Assembly: GCA_030640325.1 (NCBI GenBank)
Contig: DAOWJM010000134.1
Span: 1-10,227 of the forward strand
Origin: Dehalococcoidia bacterium
GTDB taxonomy: Bacteria; Chloroflexota; Dehalococcoidia; Dehalococcoidales; BS750m-G39
Reading direction: 5' to 3'
Length of the DNA: 10,227 bases
In this document: piece after piece, positions 1-6,360 of the stretch
Numbering within the stretch: the stretch's first letter is position 1
How the letters are laid out: the number at the start of each line of letters is the position of its first letter
The notes under the pieces: model-generated
Seen by the model: only the letters and a program-made list of their open reading frames with translations
Database searches by the model: none
Told to the model about the DNA's origin: nothing
Program-made: the position numbers and the translations under genes

Positions 1-1
1 G

Positions 2-265
2 GAGGAAAAACCTGATTTAATCCTCCTTGACATAATAATGCCAGTCAAAGACGGGTTTACCGCTGCTGAGCAGCTTAAAAAAGACCCCCAACTTAGAAAA
101 ATCCCGACTTTAATGCTAACCGGTTTCGCCATAAAGGGGGTAGAAACCTCGATTCCTGTTAGTCGGGGGTTCACGCTTGAAGCTGAGGATTATATTGACA
201 AGCCTGTTAGCCCTGAGGAGCTACTAGCAAGGGTGGAGAAGCACCTGAAGAAGGCAGGCTTTTAA
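2..265 (+). CDS. Response regulator receiver (REC) domain, 5'-truncated
   Basis: The open frame runs off the left edge, so the ATG at base 38 is internal and not the real start. The visible 87 residues cover the second half of a CheY-like receiver domain. The string PDLILLDIIMPVKDG puts the phospho-accepting aspartate at bases 29-31 (end of beta 3). It is followed by the switch threonine in TLMLTG (beta 4) and the conserved lysine in DYIDKP (beta 5), then a short final helix. The protein stops directly after that helix, so it is either a stand-alone receiver or a protein with the receiver at its C-terminus. The stretch between the conserved Thr and Lys is about five residues longer than in OmpR-type receivers. 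The partner kinase and the output are not visible. Confidence 0.9.
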   Translation, partial: EEKPDLILLDIIMPVKDGFTAAEQLKKDPQLRKIPTLMLTGFAIKGVETSIPVSRGFTLEAEDYIDKPVSPEELLARVEKHLKKAGF

Positions 266-289
266 GGGCTAAGGGGCACTTTTCCTGAT

Positions 290-361
290 GGGCTCGTAGC
301 TCAGCGGCAGAGCGGTCGGCTCATAACCGATTGGTCGTAGGTTCGAATCCTGCCGAGCCCA
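290..361 (+). tRNA. tRNA with CAU anticodon (elongator Met or lysidine-modified Ile2)
   Basis: A full cloverleaf folds by hand. The 7-bp acceptor stem is 290-296 with 354-360 (GGGCTCG/CGAGCCC) and the discriminator is A361. The D stem is GCTC/GAGC with GG at 306-307. The anticodon stem is 315-319/327-331 with loop CTCATAA, and the anticodon CAT is at 322-324. The T arm is 337-341/349-353 with loop TTCGAAT. No CCA is encoded. The first acceptor pair is G-C and the anticodon stem lacks the three stacked G-C pairs of initiators, so this is not tRNA-fMet. Sequence alone does not settle elongator Met versus tRNA-Ile2, whose C34 is changed to lysidine by TilS; the arm and loop sequence resembles Ile2 tRNAs as I remember them. 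Confidence 0.93.
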
Positions 362-477
362 CAAACGAGGTAAGTTTCTGTCTGAGCGGTGTGAAAGCCT
401 AGCCTGGCAAGACCTTCAGAAGCTTATCCAAGGCAAACCGCTTGATACATTATCAGCATATCCATCAATGACCCTTG

Positions 478-507
478 CCTGTAATTTGCCTGCTGTTCAG
501 TTACAGG
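478..507 (+). promoter_or_regulatory. Inverted repeat ahead of the MFS transporter gene
   Basis: CCTGTAA at 478-484 and TTACAGG at 501-507 form a perfect 7-bp inverted repeat around a 16-base loop. Outward pairing (G477-T508, T476-A509, T475-G510) would extend it with wobble pairs. It ends 17 bases before the GTG start, so it could be an operator or a leader hairpin that limits translation. There is no T-run after it, so it is not a terminator. I found no convincing -35/-10 pair in 362-524. Function is inferred from position only. Confidence 0.25.
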
Positions 508-524
508 TAGCACAGTGAACAAAT

Positions 525-1826
525 GTGAATGGTAAAAATAGCTTATCAAAGGGGCAGGGTATCTTTTATGGCTGGGTTGTCCTAGGCGCAGCCTTTATCA
601 CCTTAATACTCGGCTTTGCTATCAGGAACACCTTCTCAGTTTTCTATCCTGCCATCGTAGAGGAGTTCGGTTGGGGACGGGGCAACACTGCGCTGATGTT
701 CTCCATTGCCATCCTCGTCTACGGTTTAGCGGCACCAATGGCAGGCGGCCTGGTGGATAGATTTAAGCCAAGATTGGTTCTACCGGTAGGGGCTTGCATT
801 ATGGGGGGAGGTATTGTCCTGTGCAGCTTAGCCACCTCTCAGTGGCAATTCTATCTCCTCTACGGGGTTGTGGCAGCTATAGGCTTCAGCTTAGTGGGTT
901 GGACGCCGGTTACCGCCATAATCTCGAACTGGTTTGTCAAAAAGCGTGGCTTGGCTTTTGGTATCCTGGGTGCCGGCTTCGGCGGCAGTCTGGTAGCAGC
1001 TTCCATCGCCCAGTTTCTCATTTCCAGCTTTGGCTGGCAGACTGCCTATGTCATCATAGGAGTCCTCCCGATTGCCGTTGTTGTGCCGCTATGTAGCTTC
1101 TTGATATACCGTAGCCCCAGGGATAAAAGGCTTTTGCCTGATGGCGAGACTCAGAAATCAACTGAGTCGCAAGGCCTGGATGGGCCTGAGACAGTAGCTG
1201 GCTTGGAAGGGAAATGGGCTGGCACTAGCTGGACACTTCCGCAGGCGCTGAAGACCCATCAATTCTGGCTACTTTTTTTGATTGCTTTTTTCCTCCTGGG
1301 CCTTGCCGAGCAGATAGCAATAGCCCATCAGGTTTACTTCTTCAGGGATATAGGCTATGAGCCTATGATGGCTGCCAGCATTTTTAGTGTATTTGGCGTT
1401 GCGTTTATACTGGGGAATCTGTGCAGCTTTTTCTCAGACCGCCTGGGGCGGGAAAAGGTTTTCATACCCAGTTGTCTGCTAAGTGCTGGGGCTGCATCCC
1501 TATTATTCCTGATGAGTGATACATCTCAGCCCTGGATGCCATTCCTATTTGCCATCTGTTTTGGTCTGGGGTTGGGTGCTGCGGCACCGGTGTTTTACGC
1601 TACAGTAGCTGACCTATTTTATGGGAGGCACTTTGGCTCTATCCAGGGCACTGTAGTCTTAGGCTTCTCCCTGGGTGGTGCCATCGCCCCATGGCTTGCC
1701 GGCTTTCTCCATGATAAGACCGGCAGCTACTTCGTGAGTTTCATCATACTTTTGGCTTCCTTGCTAGTCTCTGTGGTGCTGATGTGGCTAATTGCTCCCC
1801 GCAAACTAAGGTCGGTGCCTGGCTAG
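525..1826 (+). CDS. MFS transporter, monocarboxylate/oxalate-formate antiporter-like
   Basis: 433 residues, the usual size for a 12-helix major facilitator superfamily permease of the inner membrane. The start of the first helix (FYGWVVLGAAF), the WF-KKRGLAFGILGAGFGGS stretch near residue 136, and the second-half entry TLPQAL-T-FWLL near 237-250 are typical of the MCT/OxlT-like branch, which moves small organic anions. Motif A-like loops lie at 75-83 (GLVDRFKPR) and 304-311 (SDRLGREK). A hydrophilic loop at about 196-237 joins the two six-helix halves. The start is GTG at 525: an in-frame TGA at 516-518 leaves no earlier choice, and the ribosome binding site is weak (AGGTAG about 14 bases upstream). 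The substrate cannot be read from the sequence. It appears monocistronic and converges on the next gene. Confidence 0.9.
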   Translation: MNGKNSLSKGQGIFYGWVVLGAAFITLILGFAIRNTFSVFYPAIVEEFGWGRGNTALMFSIAILVYGLAAPMAGGLVDRFKPRLVLPVGACIMGGGIVLCSLATSQWQFYLLYGVVAAIGFSLVGWTPVTAIISNWFVKKRGLAFGILGAGFGGSLVAASIAQFLISSFGWQTAYVIIGVLPIAVVVPLCSFLIYRSPRDKRLLPDGETQKSTESQGLDGPETVAGLEGKWAGTSWTLPQALKTHQFWLLFLIAFFLLGLAEQIAIAHQVYFFRDIGYEPMMAASIFSVFGVAFILGNLCSFFSDRLGREKVFIPSCLLSAGAASLLFLMSDTSQPWMPFLFAICFGLGLGAAAPVFYATVADLFYGRHFGSIQGTVVLGFSLGGAIAPWLAGFLHDKTGSYFVSFIILLASLLVSVVLMWLIAPRKLRSVPG

Positions 1827-2100
1827 ACCTGCTTTATAGCAGGGTAGTTGACATAAAGTAACAGATTCATCTTATTTATCTTACCGAGTTGGTTATGGTT
1901 AACCTAGTTTTGCCGCCAGGTGCAGGAACTTTCATAATCAGGAATGAAATAGGAATGATTGCGTGGAAATCGATAAGCCTGCAATGGACAGAAGGACAGA
2001 GCCTTCTTAACAAAGCAGAAGTGGATATGACAGGAATAGGTATAGAAAAGCTACTTAACTTACATAACAGCTATAGTGCGTCCCAAAGTGTGTCTCACTA
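1827..2100. other. Intergenic region between convergent genes, no supported gene
   Basis: The region starts with a small hairpin, CCTGCT-TTAT-AGCAGG (1828-1843), two bases after the transporter stop codon. It lacks a T-run and is at best a weak terminator. A consensus -35 hexamer TTGACA lies at 1848-1853, but the best downstream -10 (TCTTAT after 16 bases) is poor. An imperfect hairpin of about 12 bp per arm (2074-2085 with 2089-2100, outer pairs TAGTG/CACTA) sits right at the end of the opposite-strand gene and could serve both strands as a stop signal. A 71-codon frame starting with TTG at 1889 has no ribosome binding site and no recognisable protein features, so I do not call it. Confidence 0.4.
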
Positions 2101-2802
2101 TTAACCTATATCTCTGGACTTAATTTTGGCAGTTTCTTTTAGAAGGGCTGTAATCTTCACTCGTAATAAATTCACATGTTCCGTTACTATTTCTGAAGTA
2201 ACCTCTTTATCAAGACGTTTAACTGATACATCTGCAAGCCCGCGAATTTCTTTATTTACAGCTTTTACAGCCTTGCTTAATTTTTTATCTTCCTTGAAAG
2301 AGGATATGGCAATGCTGTTCATATAAACTCCTTTTGTTTCAACCACTTGGAACTGGGACACAATTTCCCCAATGCCACTTTCTATCCACGATTCTTTAGA
2401 GATTTGAGCTTCAATAAAATTAAATATTTTAAAGTTCAATCTAGCTACATCTTCTGCCCACTCGATAATCTCATTTAGTAGGCGTTCATCTTTGTCGCGC
2501 CTTTCCTTCGCTAGCTCTTCTTGTCTGTGGCGCTCTTCTCTTGCATTGGCTTCTTTGATTGTTAGGAAAGCTGCAGAAGCAAGCGCTAATGTGGCTAGGA
2601 CGCTAAACCCTATTGCGTATTGTGGGAGTGAAGTAATAAGTATAAATAATCCGACACCGGATAAAGCTAACCCTATTCCAAGGAATCCAATTCTTATTTT
2701 TACACGTCGAAACCATATCCCGCTACTAATAATAGCAAGCAGTATTCCAACAATAGCTAAGATACCACCTATAATCCCTTGAATTACCTGGCCTTCACCC
2801 AT
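2101..2802 (-). CDS. Hypothetical membrane protein with charged, probably coiled-coil domain
   Basis: I do not recognise this gene. From the ATG at 2802 it encodes 233 residues. Three hydrophobic segments come first (about residues 5-27, 35-56 and 57-77), the first rich in Gly and Ile. A strongly charged stretch rich in Glu, Arg and Lys (about 80-105) follows and is likely to be helical or coiled-coil. The remaining 130 residues look soluble and alpha-helical, with no cysteines and no catalytic motif I can name. A TTG at 2820 is in frame, but it lies upstream of the -10 element of the likely promoter, so ATG 2802 is preferred. There is no Shine-Dalgarno sequence before it, in keeping with a leaderless message. 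The gene is visibly more A+T-rich than its neighbours and stands alone, which hints at acquisition by transfer. Confidence 0.7.
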   Translation of the reverse strand: MGEGQVIQGIIGGILAIVGILLAIISSGIWFRRVKIRIGFLGIGLALSGVGLFILITSLPQYAIGFSVLATLALASAAFLTIKEANAREERHRQEELAKERRDKDERLLNEIIEWAEDVARLNFKIFNFIEAQISKESWIESGIGEIVSQFQVVETKGVYMNSIAISSFKEDKKLSKAVKAVNKEIRGLADVSVKRLDKEVTSEIVTEHVNLLRVKITALLKETAKIKSRDIG

Positions 2803-2808
2803 AGCAAC

Positions 2809-2837
2809 ATTATACCACAATTAAAATTAAATCTGAA
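2809..2837 (-). promoter_or_regulatory. Extended -10 promoter giving a leaderless mRNA
   Basis: On the minus strand a perfect TATAAT (2814-2809) is preceded by TG-G (2817-2815), an extended -10 element. A -35-like TTCAGA (2837-2832, 4 of 6 consensus bases) lies 17 bases upstream. Exactly six bases separate TATAAT from the ATG at 2802, so transcription starting at the usual distance would begin on the A of the start codon. A second possible pair lies slightly upstream: TTGACA (2849-2844), 18 bases, then TTTAAT. That one would give a leader of about ten bases, also without a Shine-Dalgarno sequence. Confidence 0.65.
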
Positions 2838-2916
2838 GTGTTATGTCAACTTATGACCTATCCTTTGTCTGAATACCCCCTCGGCAAAACTTAACCGGAG
2901 CAAAGAGGAGCCGGGT

Positions 2917-2998
2917 GTTTAAGAGGGGCGAAGCCCCTCTTCTTAAAATACCCTCCCCCTCCCTTGGTAAGGGAGGGGGATAAAGGGGGAGAGTTCCC
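2917..2998 (-). repeat. Dispersed double-hairpin repeat, copy 1
   Basis: Two hairpins sit side by side. The first is a 9-bp stem at 2921-2929/2933-2941 around GAA (AAGAGGGGC/GCCCCTCTT). The second is a 12-bp stem at 2954-2965/2969-2980 around GGT (TCCCCCTCCCTT and its complement). Read on the minus strand, the whole unit aligns with bases 7511-7592 on the plus strand, including the flanks AAC-CTC-CCCCCTTTATCC on one side and GTATT and GGGGCTTCGCC on the other. This marks a REP- or MITE-like dispersed family with no coding capacity. It lies downstream of hflX and upstream of the divergent membrane-protein gene. No T-run follows either hairpin, so terminator function is not evident. Confidence 0.75.
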
Positions 2999-3020
2999 TA
3001 ATAAAAAGTTAAGAGATAAG

Positions 3021-3046
3021 AAAAAATTGAGGGGCTAATTATCCTC
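3021..3046 (-). terminator. Weak candidate terminator downstream of hflX
   Basis: On the minus strand GAGG (3046-3043) can pair with CCTC (3032-3029) around a ten-base loop, followed by AATTTTTT (to 3021). The T-run is good but the stem has only four pairs. It lies about 75 bases after the hflX stop codon, where the operon should end. The rest of 3047-3120 shows nothing I can name. Confidence 0.3.
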
Positions 3047-3120
3047 TTTGTGGTCTTAAAGGTATAGAACCATTCAGAAGAATTTTTAGACCCCTAGATT
3101 TTGATTTGAGAGCGTCATAT

Positions 3121-4278
3121 TTAGACTGGCTGCATTGTGTGGCTCAGCGTTCGGCTGATTAGCTCCAGGAGCTTACCTAGTCCCCACTTCTTGGCTGCTG
3201 AAATGAGCGCAGTGTTCTTATCCGCCGCTTCACCCCGGGCAGAAAGATAATTTATAGCCGTCTCCTCATCCCAACTCTGGCTATCATCCAACAACAAATC
3301 AATTTTATTTAGCGCCGTAATCCGGGGCTTATCCATCAGGTTAAGGTCAGCAAGGATGCCCTCTACTATTTGGCACTGCTCTGGAGCGTTATGACAAGTT
3401 AAATCAACTATATGAAGGAGCATATTGGCTTCAGCTAACTCCTCAAGAGTTGCCTTAAATGCAGTTACAATGGTGGGCGGCAATTTCCTGATAAAGCCAA
3501 CGGTATCGGTTAATAAGACCACACTTCTATCAGGGAGGGTTAGCCGCCTGGTAGTTGGGTCCAATGTGGCAAACAGCTTGTCCTCTACAAAGACATCGGC
3601 ATGACTGAGAGCATTCAGCAAGGTGCTTTTGCCGGCATTGGTATAACCCACTATGGCAACTATAGGGATACCGGTTTTCCTGCGCTGTTGACGATATAGC
3701 TGGCGGTGCTTTCTTATGTCATCAATCTGTGCTTTCAGATGATGTATCCTGCGGCGGATAAGGCGCTTATCAGTCTCAAGTTGGGTTTCACCGGGACCTC
3801 TGGTGCCAATGCCACCACCAAGCCTTTCCAGGTGACTCCATTGTCCGGCAAGACGAGGAAGAAGGTATTGATGCTGAGCCAGCTCTACCTGCAATTGACC
3901 AGCACGGGTTCTAGCCCGCTTGGAAAAAATATCTAAAATTAAGGCTACCCGGTCAATCACCTTTACCTGGAGGGCTTCCTCTAGATTTTGCTGCTGGAGC
4001 GGTGAAAGCTCGTCATCAAAAATCGCCACATTATACTTGGCGCTATCCTTAAGCGATAGTAGTTCTGCCAGTTTGCCTCTGCCCAAATAATGTGTTCTTG
4101 ACGCTCTGGGTAATCGCTGTATGAGTTTCCCGACCACCTCTGCCCCAGCTGTGCCTGCTAGCTGAGCCAGCTCGTCTATAGAATCCTCCACCGACCATCT
4201 ATCAGCGGTTCCCTTGGTGGCTACAGCTACCAAAAACGCTTGTTCTGGCGAAGCCTGGGTAACGATTGTTGCTTTAAT
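3121..4278 (-). CDS. hflX: GTPase HflX (ribosome-splitting), probable AUU start
   Basis: HflX family GTPase, which binds the large ribosomal subunit and splits stalled or idle ribosomes. From the proposed start it has 385 residues. The N-terminal HflX domain contains the family signatures IFDDELSPLQQ-NLE and GTRGPGETQLETD (about 158-170). A helical linker leads to the G domain: G1 GYTNAGKS (211-218), G2 TLDPTTR (238-244), G3 DTVGF (258-262), G4 NKID (324-327) and G5 SAAK (360-363). The first standard start codon in frame is TTG at 4233. It has no ribosome binding site and would cut into the first beta strand of the domain (AFLVAVATKG). The frame stays open upstream to a TGA at 4293-4291, and a good Shine-Dalgarno (GAGGAG, 4292-4287) is followed by three in-frame ATT codons, of which the one at 4278 is best spaced. 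Last gene of the minus-strand series, just after dapL. Confidence 0.92.
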   Translation of the reverse strand: MKATIVTQASPEQAFLVAVATKGTADRWSVEDSIDELAQLAGTAGAEVVGKLIQRLPRASRTHYLGRGKLAELLSLKDSAKYNVAIFDDELSPLQQQNLEEALQVKVIDRVALILDIFSKRARTRAGQLQVELAQHQYLLPRLAGQWSHLERLGGGIGTRGPGETQLETDKRLIRRRIHHLKAQIDDIRKHRQLYRQQRRKTGIPIVAIVGYTNAGKSTLLNALSHADVFVEDKLFATLDPTTRRLTLPDRSVVLLTDTVGFIRKLPPTIVTAFKATLEELAEANMLLHIVDLTCHNAPEQCQIVEGILADLNLMDKPRITALNKIDLLLDDSQSWDEETAINYLSARGEAADKNTALISAAKKWGLGKLLELISRTLSHTMQPV

Positions 4279-4286
4279 AATAATGT

Positions 4287-4292
4287 CTCCTC
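4287..4292 (-). promoter_or_regulatory. Shine-Dalgarno sequence that sets the hflX start
   Basis: GAGGAG on the minus strand lies four bases after the dapL stop codon (TAA, 4299-4297). No ATG, GTG or TTG in the hflX frame lies within 50 bases downstream. The in-frame ATT codons at 4284, 4281 and 4278 are 2, 5 and 8 bases beyond it. The site therefore points to initiation at ATT (AUU), most likely 4278 or 4281. Confidence 0.6.
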
Positions 4293-4296
4293 AACA

Positions 4297-5493
4297 TTAT
4301 GTAAAGTCAATTCCCGGCCTTAGTTTTCTTCTGGTATCACGCCAGGCTGACAGTCGCGACAAACCCTTTACCAGCCCTGCATCCGGGATAGTTAATGACA
4401 GCCGTATATAACCCTCGCCGTGCTTGCCATAACTTACCCCCGGAGTAACCACCACCCCAACCCTTTCCAGTAAATCAGCGGCAAAGTCCATGGAGGTATA
4501 GCCTTCAGGAACCTTAGCCCAAATATAAAGACATGCCTTGGGAGGCTGGGCTTTAAGTCCGATATTATTTAGCACATCGATAACCAAATCACGGCGTCTT
4601 TGATAAATGGCGTTGTGCTCCGGGATGCAATCCTGGGAGCCGGTCAAAGCCTCAATGGCAGCATATTGAATAGCCTGTGGAATTCCTGAATCCAGGTTTG
4701 ATTTAACCCTCTTTAGAGCATCTACCATGGCAGCATTACCCACCACCATTCCTATTCGCCACCCGGTCATATTATAGGTTTTAGACAGGGAGTGAAACTC
4801 CACCCCTATTTCCTTAGCCCCATCTGCCTGCATAAAGCTAACCGGCTGATAGTTGTCAAAGGCGACCTCTGAATATGGTCCATCATGACAGACAGCTAGG
4901 TCGTGATGCCGAGCGAATTCCACTACCCTGTTGAAAAAATCGAGGTCAGCTACTGCGCTGGTAGGGTTATTAGGATAGTTTATCCACAGTAACTTGGCAT
5001 TTTTCAGTACATAAGCAGGTATGGCTTCTAAATCAGGCAGAAAATCGTTCTCTTCAATAAGCGGCAGATAGTAAGGATTACCACCGGCTAACATGGTGCT
5101 TACTGAATAAACGGGGTATGCCGGGTCAGGTACCAGGGCAACATCCCTGTAGTCAATAAAGCACAAGGCAATGTGGGCAATGCCTTCCTTTGAGCCAATG
5201 AGGGGTAATATTTCTTTGTCAGCATCAAGGGAAACACCAAAGCGCTTTTTATACCACCCAGCTATAGCCCGACGCAATTCAGGCAAACCTTCACTCTCTG
5301 GGTAGCGGTGATTAGCCGGGTCTTGTGCTGCCTGACATAGCCTATCAATTATGTGAGGTGGTGTGGGAATATCAGGGTCACCTATGGCGAAGCTGACTAC
5401 CTCTTCACCCTTAGCCCTTTTCTCGGCAATCTTCTTACTGATTTCCACGAAAAGATAAGGTGGTAAATGCTCAACCCGTCTTGACATTCTCAT
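4297..5493 (-). CDS. dapL: LL-diaminopimelate aminotransferase
   Basis: PLP-dependent class I/II (fold type I) aminotransferase. It is expected to convert tetrahydrodipicolinate plus glutamate directly to LL-2,6-diaminopimelate and 2-oxoglutarate, which bypasses the succinyl or acetyl branch of lysine and peptidoglycan-precursor synthesis. The 398 residues show the family features FAIGDPDIPTP (35-45), PLIGSKEGIAH (97-107), PDPAYPVY (122-129), NYPNNPT (172-178), the cofactor-contacting Asp/Tyr in CHDGPYSE (202-209), the PLP-binding lysine in SLSKTYNMTGWRIG (K238) and a substrate arginine in GYIRLSL (R364). Position right after dapF supports DapL over a general aspartate-type aminotransferase. 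I chose ATG 5493, which has GTGGAG nine bases upstream; ATG 5487 is an alternative. The gene overlaps the dapF end by 23 bases, so the two are probably translationally coupled. Confidence 0.92.
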   Translation of the reverse strand: MRMSRRVEHLPPYLFVEISKKIAEKRAKGEEVVSFAIGDPDIPTPPHIIDRLCQAAQDPANHRYPESEGLPELRRAIAGWYKKRFGVSLDADKEILPLIGSKEGIAHIALCFIDYRDVALVPDPAYPVYSVSTMLAGGNPYYLPLIEENDFLPDLEAIPAYVLKNAKLLWINYPNNPTSAVADLDFFNRVVEFARHHDLAVCHDGPYSEVAFDNYQPVSFMQADGAKEIGVEFHSLSKTYNMTGWRIGMVVGNAAMVDALKRVKSNLDSGIPQAIQYAAIEALTGSQDCIPEHNAIYQRRRDLVIDVLNNIGLKAQPPKACLYIWAKVPEGYTSMDFAADLLERVGVVVTPGVSYGKHGEGYIRLSLTIPDAGLVKGLSRLSAWRDTRRKLRPGIDFT

Positions 5494-6349
5494 CTGGCCA
5501 CTCTCCACTAAATACAATTTCAGCTGGACCGCTGAGGAATACTTCCCCTACCCCATCCCACTCCACACCCAGTATTCCCCCTTGTAGTTTTATGTCAACT
5601 TTGCTATCGATATAATCATGTAGCTGGGCTAAAACGGCTATGGCGCAGGCGCCGCTGCCACAAGCCAATGTCTCCCCTACCCCCTTCTCCCATACCCGGG
5701 CTTCTATTTGCTTTCGGCTCACCACTCTAGCCACCTCAAAATTTGCCCTGTTGGGAAACATCCTGTGCTGTTCCACTTTTGGTCCCAATTGGGACAATGG
5801 GAAATCAGATACCGGATGCTGCCAGAAATAAACAGCATGCGGATTTCCCATAGAGACAAAGCTCAGAGGTAGCTCCTTGTCATCTACCATAACAGGATAG
5901 TTCATTATTGGTTTTACGGGCAAAAAGATATTTCCTCCCTGCTCTATCGTTACCGGGATATCCTCAGCTCCAAATTTCGGTTCACCCATACCTACCTGAA
6001 TAGTAGTTACCTTACCTCCCACTGTATGAAGCCTGGCTTTTCTTACCCCCGATATTGTTTCGACTGATATTTCTTGAGTCTTACTATCAGCTAATCCCTT
6101 ATGTAAAGCATATTTAGCTAGGCATCTCAGACCATTGCCACAAGCCTCAGCCTCAGAGCCATCAGAGTTGAATACCCGCATCTGGAGGTCAGCATTATTT
6201 GAGGGCAGCATCAGTAGCAAGCCATCGGCGCCAACGCCGAAGTGGCGGTTGCATATAGCTATCGCCACCTGCGACCAATCATGCTGCGCTTTACCAGCCT
6301 CCACCAGTATAAAATCGTTTCCTGCACCCTGCACCTTGGTGAAATTCAT
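5471..6349 (-). CDS. dapF: Diaminopimelate epimerase
   Basis: Cofactor-independent racemase that turns LL-diaminopimelate into the meso form, the precursor of lysine and, in walled bacteria, of peptidoglycan. The 292 residues are full length for the family. The N-terminus MNFTKVQGAGNDFI is typical. The two catalytic cysteines are both present: C70 in EACGNGLRC and C230 in GETLACGSGACA. NSDGSEAE (61-68) and MGNPHAV (167-173) are further conserved blocks. The start ATG is preceded by AAGGAAG with proper spacing, directly after the miaA stop codon (11 bases between the genes). The dapL product upstream in the pathway is encoded by the next, overlapping gene, so the pair forms a two-step metabolic unit. 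Confidence 0.96.
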   Translation of the reverse strand: MNFTKVQGAGNDFILVEAGKAQHDWSQVAIAICNRHFGVGADGLLLMLPSNNADLQMRVFNSDGSEAEACGNGLRCLAKYALHKGLADSKTQEISVETISGVRKARLHTVGGKVTTIQVGMGEPKFGAEDIPVTIEQGGNIFLPVKPIMNYPVMVDDKELPLSFVSMGNPHAVYFWQHPVSDFPLSQLGPKVEQHRMFPNRANFEVARVVSRKQIEARVWEKGVGETLACGSGACAIAVLAQLHDYIDSKVDIKLQGGILGVEWDGVGEVFLSGPAEIVFSGEWPDENVKTG

Positions 6350-6360
6350 ATAAGACTTCC

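Noticed and set aside
1828..1843. CCTGCT-TTAT-AGCAGG hairpin as an intrinsic terminator of the transporter gene.
   Set aside because: The stem has only six pairs and no T-run follows, so it is mentioned only as part of the intergenic description.
1889..2104. A 71-codon plus-strand frame starting with TTG downstream of a consensus TTGACA.
   Set aside because: There is no ribosome binding site and the -10 is poor. The protein shows no recognisable features, and the frame runs into the end of the opposite gene. Probably chance, though a decayed gene fragment cannot be excluded.
2818..2820. TTG as the start of the membrane-protein gene.
   Set aside because: It lies just upstream of the extended -10 element, so it would not be in a transcript made from that promoter; ATG 2802 fits better.
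2917..2998. Hairpin-rich repeat considered as a CRISPR remnant or as an intrinsic terminator.
   Set aside because: There are no regularly spaced direct repeats with spacers, and neither strand has a T-run after the stems.
4297..5517. Longer dapL form starting from TTG 5517.
   Set aside because: The extra eight residues are not family-like, and ATG 5493 has a Shine-Dalgarno sequence at a suitable distance.
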